From NCBI RefSeq assembly GCF_032362555.1, contig NC_083536.1, positions 8,184,001 through 8,248,000 of the forward strand: a stretch of DNA of 64,000 nucleotides, written 5' to 3'. The number at the start of each line of letters is the position of its first letter. Positions within the stretch are counted from its first letter, which is position 1. Made by a program: the position numbers and the translations under genes. The notes beneath the pieces were generated by a model, which did no database searches, was not told where the DNA came from, and was given only the letters and a program-made list of their open reading frames with translations. The DNA comes from Amyelois transitella (lineage: Eukaryota > Arthropoda > Insecta > Lepidoptera > Pyralidae). Shown here piece after piece: positions 1-9,201 of the stretch.

Positions 1-446
1 AAAATTTCAATTACTGACATTGCCATGCATGTATATATTTGAGTGTGCTATTTTTGTGCACACACACAAAAATAAATTCACATTTCGTACACGGGCTCGA
101 AATTCATCTAAAATAGCGTTATCTGTCTGTAAAACAGCTTTGATGCAAAAAAGTGTATTTGGAAGAGCTCCTGTGATATACAATAACCTACCTATCTCTT
201 TTGAATCGGCCAGTTTAGATACATTTAAAAAAAGCCTTCATAAACTACTCGTTGAGAAATGCTATTATAAGCTTGATGACTTCCTAAAAGACAAACTGTA
301 ATCAATGTTAAATTTTATTTTTTATTTTTGACTTTATATTTGTACGCCACTTTGGCAAAATACAGAGCAACTTAATTGTATTGACATCTTTGTATTTACC
401 TGTATTTACAAATAAATTATTTTGATTTGATTTGATTTGATTTGAT
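1..446 (+). pseudogene. 3' end of a Jockey/CR1-superfamily non-LTR retrotransposon
   Basis: A short reading frame ending at 301 encodes the extreme C-terminus of a non-LTR reverse transcriptase protein; the YNNLP motif followed by a basic FKKSLHKLL stretch is typical of these C-termini. It is followed by about 120 bases of AT-rich 3' UTR and a short tandem tail of TTTGA/TTGAT units (about 420-446), the kind of microsatellite tail left by CR1/Daphne-like elements. The rest of the element lies upstream of the window. The tail directly abuts the coding frame of a second retroelement, so this copy was inserted into that one. Confidence 0.7.
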
Positions 447-1082
447 CTTCGCAAATTCGATCATGTTTCTGAGTTTCGTCGCCAATTGAATTGGCTCCCC
501 ATTCGCCTTAGACGTAATGTTCACACACTATCTCTCTTGTTTAATATCCTTTTTAATCCTTCATTTCCTCACTATCTTCATAAAAATTTCTCGTTCCGTT
601 AGACGGATAGTCGCATGCGATCACATAATAATCTTAAACTACTTATTCCTCCTTATTCTTCTCGGACTTATGGCTTGTCTTTTAGTGTTCGTTCTGCTCA
701 GCTCTGGAATAACCTCCCACAAGATACGAGATCTGCTCTGAACCTTAGTTCTTTTAAATCACTTATCAAAAGACTGTATTCTGATGCATCTAACAATTGA
801 GTGTACTTATAAATATGTAAGTTTATATATATATATATATTATTTATGTATGTTTATTTTTAATTAGATATGTAGAAATTTATTGTTTATTTTACTGCAT
901 ATCAATGCTTTTTATGTGCGCTGCCTTATAATTATGGATTTTCCTTTATATTTTGGTTGACTGGAAGAAATCCCATTGGGGATAAGTCCGCCATTGTACA
1001 TATTCTTCTAAATCCAATAACTGTTTTGCAATTTGTTTTATTTATTTTTATGTGCAATAAAGAGTTTACAAACAAACAAACA
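447..1082 (+). pseudogene. 3' fragment of a second Jockey/CR1-type non-LTR retrotransposon
   Basis: From 447 a frame reads through the conserved post-RT region (LNWLPIRLRRN) to a stop at 798-800, broken by an in-frame TAG at 600-602. The same motif occurs in the elements at 17284-19021 and 22811-24650, so all three are one superfamily. A roughly 280-base 3' UTR follows, with a (TA)n run near 824-840 and the phrase AAGTCCGCC that also occurs in the 3' UTR of the 17-19 kb copy. It ends in a short (CAAA)n tail at about 1068-1082. That tail joins directly to a Maverick PLA2 gene fragment, so this element was probably inserted into an older Maverick. Confidence 0.7.
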
Positions 1083-1303
1083 AGGATTTAAACATTCGAC
1101 ATAAAGCAGATTTAGACCTTTTGAATACGGTTAAGAAAAAAATAAAATCGAAGAGTGCTGGAAAAGGAGAAATATTGGCTTCATGGATTGTAAAAAATGC
1201 AATGAAAGCAAAACTCAAAGCTGGCGCTGGAGTTCGTTCATTTATGAAAGTAGTGAAAAATAAACAATCTAAGCTTAAAAATATTAAATCAAAGGACAAG
1301 CGT
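1083..1303 (+). pseudogene. PLA2-domain gene fragment of a third, older Maverick
   Basis: This stretch matches the middle of the Maverick PLA2-domain gene at 8609-8827 and 55693-55915. It starts after the catalytic His-Asp region and stops in the lysine-rich linker. It is flanked on the left by the tail of a non-LTR element and on the right by the exact terminus of Maverick copy 1. It differs from both complete copies at several bases, so it comes from a separate copy that was hit by a retroelement on one side and by Maverick copy 1 on the other. A frame that runs from it into the terminal repeat (1121-1393) is an artefact of the junction. Confidence 0.8.
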
Positions 1304-1475
1304 AGTAGATGTTTATTGGGAATTCTGGGACATTTTTGTGTCCCAGAATTCCCAATAAACAAAATTCGATTCATTCTAACAACAAAACATTAGTCGAATG
1401 CACTCACCTGACTCCATTATAAAATTGATAAGAATCACCCGCGAGCTCGTGGAAAGATCACACACCGAACACACT
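1304..1475 (+). repeat. Left terminal inverted repeat of Maverick copy 1, with a terminal hairpin
   Basis: About 170 bases match, inverted, the right end at 22655-22810 and, directly, the left end of copy 2 at 52058-52229. Just inside the terminus, 1311-1332 and 1339-1360 are perfect 22-base inverted complements around a 6-base loop, so single strands could fold into a hairpin. The right end carries only one arm of this palindrome. Left flanking sequence is the PLA2 fragment of a third copy. Confidence 0.85.
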
Positions 1476-1655
1476 TTTTACACATGATTCATTCTAACCA
1501 TCAAACATTATTTTGTTGTACTTTCCTGATTCCTGTTCTACCAACAAAATTTACATGTTAAATTATAAAACGTGTTTATTCGTTAAACCTAAATTCATTT
1601 CGCTCAAATTTGTTGAGTACTGCAGACGAGTTTAAGCACATGCTAATAATTTGAA

Positions 1656-2590
1656 ATGAAATTTGTGAAACAAAAAGACTCACAAAAATTAGATTGTATT
1701 TGTCCTGTTTCATCACAAGAACCAAAACGACACGGAAACCTCCTGCCGAACACAATACGTTGTATCGTTTGTGGTCCATCAAATTGTGGAAAAACCAACT
1801 TAGTAATAAGTTTATTGTTACATACAGATGGTCCACGATTTTGTAACTTATATGTTTATTCAAAATCTTTATATCAAGCAAAATACTTATTTTTAGAGAA
1901 AGTTATGAACATGGTTTCTGGTACAACCTTTCATAAATACAATCACAATTGTGAAATTTTGAGTCCTCACGAATTTTGAGCTTGCGAAAATCAGAACAGC
2001 ATTAGAGATTATTTTGCTATGGGTCGACATAAGAAAATTGATTGTTTTTATATTAATCAAACATATACAAAAATACCTAAACAACTAGTGAGAGACAATT
2101 CCAATTTGATTGTATTATTTAAACAAGATGACATTAATTTGAAACATGTTTATGATGAGCATGTTGGGTCTGATATGTCATGGAATCAATTTCGTGAAAT
2201 GTGTTTTCGTGTGGTTCCCGGCACTATTACAAAAAAGAATAGGACCACTCCATCTCTTTCCCATGGATGTCGTAAAAGGCGACTAAGGGATAGGCTTATA
2301 AACTTAGGATTCCTCTTTTAGGCGATGGGCTAGCAACCTGTCACTATTTGAATCTCGGTTCTATCATTAAGCCAAATAGCTGAACGTGGCCATTCAGTCT
2401 TTTCAAGACTGTTGGCTCTGTCTACCCCGCAAGGGATATAGACGTGATCATATGTATGTATGTATGTATGTATGAAATGTGTTCAAAAGTTTGGAAAAAG
2501 CCTTTTAATTATCTTGTTATTAATAAGGATTGTGATAAAAACATAGGATGTTATAGGTCAGCATTTGACACTTTTATAGTTCTAGATTAA
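1656..2590 (+). pseudogene. Maverick packaging ATPase (FtsK/HerA superfamily), disrupted
   Basis: This is homologous to the intact 228-residue ATPase at 52411-53097. The Walker A loop (GPSNCGKT) is intact near residue 40. The gene is doubly broken: a deletion of roughly 30 bases near 1975 removes the Walker B region and brings in a TGA, and a 269-base SINE sits at 2206-2474 with a 9-base target duplication. In adenovirus-like and Polinton-like viruses the family is taken to drive DNA packaging into capsids. The homologous stop is at 2588-2590. Either lesion alone should abolish activity. Confidence 0.9.
2206..2474 (+). mobile_element. RTE-derived SINE inside the ATPase gene
   Basis: The 269-base insertion is flanked by direct repeats AAATGTGTT at 2197-2205 and 2475-2483, and copy 2 has the empty site near 52983. 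Its 5' part (GTGTGGTTCCCGGCAC and the following ~80 bases) matches the 5' UTR of the RTE at 4978-5080, and it ends in an (ATGT)n tail as the RTE does. The middle is specific to the SINE. This fits a non-autonomous element using the RTE machinery. Minus-strand relatives lie at 21480-21650 and 45541-45997. Confidence 0.85.
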
Positions 2591-2669
2591 CATACTTAAT
2601 ACAATGTAGTGATAATGAAAGGTCACTTTAAAGTGTGATTTGCGACTGAACACAATATCAAGCAGTAAA

Positions 2670-3667
2670 ATGGAAAAAACATTTAAAAAACAAATAGTTA
2701 AGTCAGCAGCAGCTGTTAAAAGAAAAGTGGGGATGATTAACGATACAAAAAACGTAAATAATATGGCACTGGAGAAAATTTCCAAACCTATTGTTGATCC
2801 CCTTAATTTGATAGCCAATAAAAATAATGAAAAGTGGGTTGAGAATGAAAATAATTACATTCCCTCTGTTGGGAAAAAATGTAAAAATGAAAGTACATCG
2901 TCTTATTCATCCAATGAAGAATCGAATGACACTGTTTCTGAAAGCGACTTTCCTAATAATTACAACAAAACTTTAATTTCCACACCTTCTGAAGATCATA
3001 ATGTCAGTGAAGGTTCGTTCAAATCTATTGCGTCTTCTCCAGATAATCGTCAAACTTTGTCGTGGTCTACATCATCAGAAGTAATGGATGCTATACCTTT
3101 TGGAGTAAGACATGAGCGGGGAAAACTAATGCTTGGCAATATTCGTGTTTTCGATAATGATAACATTCTGAAAATAGGAACCGAATCTTAAAGAAGACAG
3201 ATGATTTAAGAGAGTTACTATTTAAAAGGAAACCTGATCTAGAAAAAGTCAGAGAGGAGGACTTGCAAAATTATAAATTGTTACTAATTGATACTAATGC
3301 ACATCGACGTAATTATGAGTCATCTAAACCTATAAACAGTAACAAAGGTTTTAAATACATTAATGTCATTAAGCCTTTATTTAAATTCTCAAAAAATATG
3401 ACTTCAAGTGTAGAAAGTCTCCCTCAAGGAAAAGGTATTCTACTTCTGAAAAAAGTAAAAAAATATACTGATTATGTTTATTGGGATGATCCCAACGAAC
3501 TGGTAGAACGATTAAAATTGTTGTTAGGATCACGAGCGGCTGGCAATAGTGGTGTAGATAATGAAATTATTGCAGTCATAGAAGAATTACGAGAAGCTGG
3601 AATTATAAATATAGAACATAAACAGCTATCACCACAGAAAATGACCAGTATAATTCGAGATCTCTAA
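2670..3667 (+). pseudogene. Maverick 332-codon protein of unknown function, frameshifted
   Basis: The copies differ by single bases: here a one-base loss near 3183 shifts the frame and gives an early stop at 3189-3191, while copy 2 (53177-54176) has a one-base gain elsewhere. The N-terminal half is lysine-rich, then serine/acidic-rich and probably disordered. The C-terminus has a compact segment around YVYWDDPNELVERL and an acidic helix (EIIAVIEELREAGII). I recall similar C-terminal segments in uncharacterised arthropod proteins but cannot verify a family. The position between ATPase and fibre-like gene suggests a minor virion or core protein; that is inference. Confidence 0.75.
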
Positions 3668-3681
3668 TCATCTAGACAGCA

Positions 3682-4050
3682 ATGAATGTAGATAAGTTCG
3701 GTCATCACGTCCATAAACGTTTGCGATTATTGGAATTTATCGACACTTTAAACGATACATTGGTGAAAACTGATGCTGGACACTATGATTTGAAAACATC
3801 TAAATTAAAAGGTCTTTCATCTTCAAATGAAGCCGATGAAGCAGTGAACAAAGCATACGTCGATAATATACTACAAGAGTTAAGAAAAGAAATAAGAGTG
3901 GTTAATGATAATATACAAGTATATTTAAAAAAATTGGAAAAAGCTACATCAGACCGTTTGTCAAAATCGTTTTATACAAAACAAGAAATAGGTAATTTGA
4001 TTGAACTTAAATTGAACCAACACAATGAGCAAAAAAAACATAGTGGATGA
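3682..4050 (+). CDS. Maverick fibre-like coiled-coil protein (122 aa)
   Basis: This is an uninterrupted 122-residue frame, conserved in copy 2 at 54191-54559. The middle contains LKGLSSSNEADEAVNKAYVD, resembling the short repeats (DAVNKKYVD type) in phage and viral tail-fibre proteins. It is followed by a predicted heptad-rich helix and a lysine-rich tail. The stop lies inside the next gene: the integrase start at 4025 overlaps the last 26 bases. A trimeric fibre or scaffolding role is a guess from motif and context. It is one of few copy 1 genes still open. Confidence 0.75.
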   Translation: MNVDKFGHHVHKRLRLLEFIDTLNDTLVKTDAGHYDLKTSKLKGLSSSNEADEAVNKAYVDNILQELRKEIRVVNDNIQVYLKKLEKATSDRLSKSFYTKQEIGNLIELKLNQHNEQKKHSG

Positions 4051-4943
4051 AATTCATTAAGCAGCAAGAAGAAATTTTCCTCGTCGATTTACAATTATAA
4101 AAGGAATAGACGACTTATGGCAAGCTGATCTTATGGATTTTCAGAAATATTCTTATTTTAACAAAGGATATAAATATGTTTTAGTTGTAATAGATACTTT
4201 TACAAAATATGTGTGGACATAATTATCCTATAAATTCAAAAAACAAAAAATGTGTGACAAAAGCAATGTTTGAAATTTTATCTCGTTCAAAACGAAAACC
4301 TATAAATTTACAAACTGATTTAGGCAAAGAATTTTATAATGATGCTTTTAATAAATTGTGTAAGAAATATGACATTAATCATTATTCCACCTACTCCACC
4401 AAAAAAGCTTCTATTATGGAAAGAGTTATTCGTACAATAAAATGTAATCTTTACAAAATGTTTAGTTTGTATTTTTCAAATTTAAATTCCGTTGTAGAAA
4501 AATATAACAATACTACTCACCGTACTACTAAATTTAAACCAGTCGACGTAAATAAAGTAAACCAGATACATGTTAGATGTAACATATTACGTGCACAAAA
4601 GCGAGTTTTATATCGCAAGCCTAAGTTCCACGTTGGTGATAGTGTTCGGATAGGTAAATTTAAAGGTGATTTTTATAAAGGATACACTCCCAACTGGTCG
4701 ACAGAAATATTCGTTATTGTCAAGGTAAATGATACGAATCCACCAACATACCTATTAGAAGACAAACATAAACAGGAAATTTTGGGAGCTTTTTATGAAT
4801 ATGAATTACAAAAAACGAAATTTCCAGAACTTTATCTTATTGAAAGAGTTATTAAACGTCAAGGTCATAAACTTTATGTAAAGTGGTTAGGTTTAAGTGA
4901 AAAAGAAAATAGTTGGGTGGACAAGAATGCATTACTATTGTAA
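4025..4943 (+). pseudogene. Maverick retroviral-type integrase with C-terminal chromodomain, broken
   Basis: The gene starts inside the fibre-like frame. It carries the D,D35E core (WQADL, LQTDLGKEF and an MERVIRT counterpart of the catalytic Glu), an SH3-like segment (VGDSVRI), and a chromodomain near the C-terminus (YVKWLG, ENSWV). Compared with copy 2, this copy has an early nonsense codon at about 4058, a small insertion that shifts the frame near 4210 and a ~20-base loss near 4470. Only 4209-4943 remains open. In Polintons this enzyme joins the linear DNA to target DNA; a chromodomain would be expected to bias integration to methylated-histone chromatin, as in chromoviruses. Confidence 0.88.
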
Positions 4944-4969
4944 TATAAAGTGAGCGTCATAATAAATAT

Positions 4970-7900
4970 ATAAAATACGCCGTGTGGTTCCCGGCACCAT
5001 TACAAAAGAATAGGACCACTCCATCTCTTTCCCACGGATGTCGTAAGAGCCGACTAAGGGATAGACTTGGGATTCCTCTTTAATGTAAATCCCTGCCAAT
5101 CTAAGGTCTGCCGCGCCGATGGATGCATGGCTAGGGGCGAGCCTAGTCTCGAGCGTGCCACTTCCGCCATGGGGTTGGGCGACCCCCAGGTAATGGCTAG
5201 CCTTACCCTGGCATGCGGGGCTCTGCTGGGGCGGACAAAATTTTTCCCTAGCGTCTCGTGGGAATCGCATTATGAACCTTAAAAAGCATATAAATGGCGG
5301 CGATGGTGTCCGCACCCCATCACGTCTCGTTCCCGGCGGGAGCGGTATGCGGTCTGCTGAAAGCCGCTTTGCGACGATGAATGTAAGAGGAGGAATGAAG
5401 GATAAGATTGAGGAAGTATGCCAGATGATGGATGAAAGACGTTTGGATGTGTTGTGCGTGAATGAAACGAAGCGGAAAGGATGCGACGCGACGCAGCACG
5501 GCCCTTACACGGCGTATTGGTCTGGAATTTCCAGTACCAGCCGAGGCTGTCAAGGGGTCGGTCTAATTCTTTCTGCACGAATGGCTGAGTGCGTGAATGA
5601 GTATGAGTGTGTCAGCCCTCGTCTTCTATGGATTAGGCTGAAAGTTGGAATCACTCGGATCTTCGTTCTAGGTGTTTATGCACCTTGGGATGTGGGTTCG
5701 AGGGGTACAACATCAGCAAAAAGCGAAAACGAGGAGTTCTGGAATAGTGTAAGAGAAGTATTGAAAGTTACCAAGCCAAATGAGAAGATTATTATGTTAG
5801 GTGATTTTAATGGATGGGTGGGTGTAAAGCGTGATGGATATGAAAAGGTGCTTGGTGCGTTTGGTGACGAAAAGGTGAATGATAATGGAAGAAGTGTATT
5901 AGAAATTTGTCTAGAGTGGGATCTTTTTGTGTCGAACTCAATGTTTCAACATAAAGAGATCCACACCTACACAAGAGTGGAAGGTATTTTAAAAAGTATG
6001 ATAGACTTTGTGATTGTAGATGAAAGATTGAAGAACAAAGTGCTGGATACCCGTGCATATCGCGGTGCTGGCATTGACTCGGACCATTTACTGGTGATAT
6101 CCCGGATAAGGGGTATCTTCAATCGCTGGCGGCACAGGGTAAGGGAGCAAACCAGCGCTTTGGAAAGAGTAAAAGTAGAAAATTTGCAAGATATGGATGT
6201 AGGTAAGAAGTATATTAATAGACTGAAGGATGAATTTGAAGATTTAGAGGAAATGAGCGATATTGAAGATGGATGGAAGGAATTTAAAGAAAGAATTGTG
6301 AAAGTAGCTGTTGAAGTGTGTGGTGTAAGTAGAAGAAGGAAAGGAAAAAATCACAAAAATGCGTGGATGAGTAAAGATGTGCAAGAACTTGTGCGATTAA
6401 AGAAGAAAGCATGGCTGGATTTGTTAGCAGCAAAAGCTAACTTAAGAATGCAAGAGGTTATAGATGAAGATGTGAATGAAGCACGTAAGGAATATAAGAA
6501 AATGAAAGATTTGGTTAAGAAAGCTGTGATTAGAAAGAAAAAAGAGTATAAAGAGGATTTTGATAAAAGGCTATCAGAAGACTTTCAGTCAAATCTGAAA
6601 GTATTCTGGAAATCCGTAAGGTCAGCCCGAGGAAATACTATAACCAGAGAGCTGACTAGGATCAGATGCCAGGATGGTAGCGTTGTGAAAGGAGAAGAAT
6701 GTGTACTAAAGATATGGAAGGACTATTTTGAAAGTTTATTTGAAAAAAAGGAAGGAAATAAGAAAGATTTATGCTATAGCGAAGAAAAAGAGAATGAGAT
6801 GGAAGGCGAAATTGAAATGTTCGAAATTGTGGAAGCACTTAAGAGTATGAAAGCGGGAAAGGCTGCTGGGTGTGATAGAGTGTCGGTCGAGATGCTTAAA
6901 GCAGGAAAAGGCGTAGTAGCTAGTCAGTTGTACTGCCTTTTCAATTTGTGTTGGAGAAGCGGCCGAGTACCAAAAGATTGGTGTAAGGCTGTTATCGTGC
7001 CACTTTACAAAGGAAAAGGGTCACAGCTGGACTGCAAAAATTATCGTGGTATAAGCCTGCTTAGCGTCGTCGGCAAATTGTATGCTAAGGTATTGATTAA
7101 TAGAGTCAGGAATGAAACTGATGACAAAATATGGGATGCTCAAGCGGGATTTCGAAAGGGAATGGGATGTACTGATCAGGTCTTTTCCTTGCGGTGCATA
7201 GCCGAAAAGTTTTTGGCCAAGAGTCAAAAAGTCTATTGCACATTCGTAGATCTGGAAAAGGCCTATGACAGAGTTGAGAGGAATGAATTGTGGTCAGCAC
7301 TTTCTATGCATGGGGTGAGCAGTCTCTTAATACGAGCACTGAAATCCTTATATGAGGATTCGAGTGCTTGTGTCAGGATAAACGGAGCGCACACTGAGTG
7401 GTTTAAGATTGAGAAAGGCGTTAGGCAAGGATGTGTTGCGTCACCGTGGCTGTTCAACCTATTTATGGATAGCTGTTTGACAGATTTGCAAGAGTCTAAA
7501 AGTGGATTAAGGATGAATGAGTTACTCGTCAAATGTCTGCTCTATGCCGACGATCAGGTTATACTGGCGTCATCAGCGGAGGAGTTACAGGAGATGGTAA
7601 ACTGTATGCATGAAGCTTTAAAAGAGAAAGGAATGAAAGTGAACGTAAGTAAAACTAAAACACTGGTTTTTGAAATGGAGAAAGAAATGACAGCATGTAA
7701 TATTTTGATTGGAGGAGAAAAAGTGGAGCAAGTGAAAGAGTTTGTATATCTAGGATCAAAGTTTACATCAGATGGCAAGTATGATAGTGATATTGAAAGG
7801 AGAGTGAACGCGGGGAACATGGTGAATGGAGCTTTGCATGCCTTTATGAGCAGTCAGAAACTATCCAAAAAGGCTCGACTGGCTGTGCACAGGGGCGTGT

Positions 7901-8397
7901 TGGTCCCGACATTAATGTTTGGGAGTGAAAGTTGGGTATGGCAAAAGAAGCATGAAAGCAGAATAAATGCAGTGGAAATGAGAGCGTTAAGGAGTATGAT
8001 GGGTGTGAAATTGAGTGACAGGATAAGGAACAGCGTGATAAGGGAATGTTGTGATGTGAAAGAAGATGTAGTTACAGGAATAGAAAAGGGTATGTTAAGA
8101 TGGTTCGGTCATGTGGAGAGGATGAATGAAAGCAGGTTGACTAAGCAGATATACAAGGAGAGTGTGGAGGGAAAGGTCGGAGTGGGAAGACCTAGACGAA
8201 CGTATCTTGATCAAATTAAGGACGTCCTGGTAAAGGGTCAGGTCAAAAGTACCCGAAACCGCCGAGCTTGTATGAAGAGAGTTATGAATGTGGACGAAGC
8301 GAAAGAAGTATGCAGAGATCGTGGCAAGTGGAAAGAGGTAGTCTCTGCCTACCCCTCCGGGAAAGAGGCGTGATTTTATGTATGTATGTATGTATGT
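4970..8397 (+). mobile_element. Full-length RTE-clade non-LTR retrotransposon
   Basis: The element is flanked by 9-base duplications AATAAATAT (4961-4969 and 8398-8406). Copy 2 of the Maverick shows the empty site between integrase and PLA2 genes near 55482-55492. It has a 5' UTR of about 300 bases, one long ORF and a very short 3' UTR ending in (ATGT)n. The structure, the single ORF with apurinic-type endonuclease plus RT, and the tetranucleotide tail are characteristic of RTE elements. It looks complete and recent. Confidence 0.93.
5272..8373 (+). CDS. RTE polyprotein: AP endonuclease plus reverse transcriptase
   Basis: This 1033-codon frame has no interruption. The endonuclease domain (about residues 30-275) shows the expected order of catalytic motifs: FATMNVRGG, VLCVNETK, LGVYAPW, MLGDFNGW and the SDHLLV signature. 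The RT domain (about 500-790) shows RGISLL, FVDLEKAYDRV, GVRQGCVASPWLFN and LLYADDQVILA, with both catalytic aspartates. The C-terminal part contains the usual MLRWFGHVERM and GRPRRTYLDQI motifs. An internal Met at 5347 may be the real start. It acts by nicking DNA and priming reverse transcription on the target. A truncated copy at 61570-62789 differs at only two residues over about 406. Confidence 0.95.
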   Translation: MNLKKHINGGDGVRTPSRLVPGGSGMRSAESRFATMNVRGGMKDKIEEVCQMMDERRLDVLCVNETKRKGCDATQHGPYTAYWSGISSTSRGCQGVGLILSARMAECVNEYECVSPRLLWIRLKVGITRIFVLGVYAPWDVGSRGTTSAKSENEEFWNSVREVLKVTKPNEKIIMLGDFNGWVGVKRDGYEKVLGAFGDEKVNDNGRSVLEICLEWDLFVSNSMFQHKEIHTYTRVEGILKSMIDFVIVDERLKNKVLDTRAYRGAGIDSDHLLVISRIRGIFNRWRHRVREQTSALERVKVENLQDMDVGKKYINRLKDEFEDLEEMSDIEDGWKEFKERIVKVAVEVCGVSRRRKGKNHKNAWMSKDVQELVRLKKKAWLDLLAAKANLRMQEVIDEDVNEARKEYKKMKDLVKKAVIRKKKEYKEDFDKRLSEDFQSNLKVFWKSVRSARGNTITRELTRIRCQDGSVVKGEECVLKIWKDYFESLFEKKEGNKKDLCYSEEKENEMEGEIEMFEIVEALKSMKAGKAAGCDRVSVEMLKAGKGVVASQLYCLFNLCWRSGRVPKDWCKAVIVPLYKGKGSQLDCKNYRGISLLSVVGKLYAKVLINRVRNETDDKIWDAQAGFRKGMGCTDQVFSLRCIAEKFLAKSQKVYCTFVDLEKAYDRVERNELWSALSMHGVSSLLIRALKSLYEDSSACVRINGAHTEWFKIEKGVRQGCVASPWLFNLFMDSCLTDLQESKSGLRMNELLVKCLLYADDQVILASSAEELQEMVNCMHEALKEKGMKVNVSKTKTLVFEMEKEMTACNILIGGEKVEQVKEFVYLGSKFTSDGKYDSDIERRVNAGNMVNGALHAFMSSQKLSKKARLAVHRGVLVPTLMFGSESWVWQKKHESRINAVEMRALRSMMGVKLSDRIRNSVIRECCDVKEDVVTGIEKGMLRWFGHVERMNESRLTKQIYKESVEGKVGVGRPRRTYLDQIKDVLVKGQVKSTRNRRACMKRVMNVDEAKEVCRDRGKWKEVVSAYPSGKEA

Positions 8398-8425
8398 AAT
8401 AAATATCTTCATTTTAAGAATATCT

Positions 8426-9160
8426 ATGAAGAAGGGAAGAGGTATTTTAAATAACGTCATCAATAATTTACCTTTCGAACTACATATTCCTGGATATCAG
8501 TTTTGTGGACCAGGTACTAAACTTCAAAAACGATTATTAAGAGGTAAGCGAGGTATAAATAAATTGGATGAAGCTTGTATGTACCACGATATTGCATACA
8601 ATAATAAGGATTTAAACATTCGACATAAAGCAGATTTAGACCTTTTGAATATGGCTAAGAAAAGAATAAAATCGAAGAGTGCTGGAAAAGGAGAAAAATT
8701 GGCTTCATGGATTGTAAAAAATGCAATGAAAGCAAAACTCAAAGCTGGCGCTGGAGTTCGTTCATTTATGAAAGTAGTGAAAAATATACAACCTAAGCTT
8801 AAAAATATTAAATCAAAGGACAAGCATTCAACTATAAACTTTGCATATGCAACCGCAAAAAGACTATTTTCTAAAAATAACGGATCACGTTCACGTTTAC
8901 CACGATGTATACCCATTCCTAAATGCGGAGGCTTTTTACTGCTCATTCCCATCTTTGCCGGTCTGTCAGCTTTAGGTTCACTTGCTGGTGGCGCGGCAGG
9001 TATAGCAAAGGCTGTTAATGATTACAAAGTAGCTCAGAAAAACTTTGAAGAATCTAAACGACATAACAAGATGATGGAATCTGTTGCTTTAGGAAAGACC
9101 TTGTATATAAAACCATATAAAAAGGGAGCAGGATTATATCTAAGTCCTTCAAAAAACTGA
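8426..9160 (+). CDS. Maverick PLA2-domain protein (parvovirus-VP1-like)
   Basis: The natural start is the Met at 8426; the frame extends upstream only because it runs into the RTE tail. Near the N-terminus are a calcium-loop-like YQFCGPGTKL and the catalytic D-x2-C-x2-HD pattern (DEACMYHDIAY), as in parvoviral VP1 phospholipases A2. A lysine-rich linker follows (about residues 85-150), then a hydrophobic glycine/alanine-rich segment (LLLIPIFAGLSALGSL) that could insert in membranes, then a short basic tail. In parvoviruses this enzyme opens endosomal membranes during entry; a comparable role here is inference. The gene is open for 244 residues, and is split by a mariner in copy 2. Confidence 0.88.
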   Translation: MKKGRGILNNVINNLPFELHIPGYQFCGPGTKLQKRLLRGKRGINKLDEACMYHDIAYNNKDLNIRHKADLDLLNMAKKRIKSKSAGKGEKLASWIVKNAMKAKLKAGAGVRSFMKVVKNIQPKLKNIKSKDKHSTINFAYATAKRLFSKNNGSRSRLPRCIPIPKCGGFLLLIPIFAGLSALGSLAGGAAGIAKAVNDYKVAQKNFEESKRHNKMMESVALGKTLYIKPYKKGAGLYLSPSKN

Positions 9161-9201
9161 AAAAGCGGCTACCCAGACGAGCACTAACCAATTTAGATAT
9201 A

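Noticed and set aside
824..841. (TA)n run as an element boundary
   Set aside because: It is within the 3' UTR of the non-LTR fragment; no flanking duplication or family break is visible.
1121..1393. A 90-codon frame starting in the PLA2 fragment
   Set aside because: It crosses the junction into the Maverick terminal repeat and hairpin, so it is a chimeric accident.
7021..7227. Minus-strand frames inside the RTE ORF (7021-7820 and similar)
   Set aside because: They lie opposite a well-supported polyprotein with catalytic motifs and have no motifs of their own.
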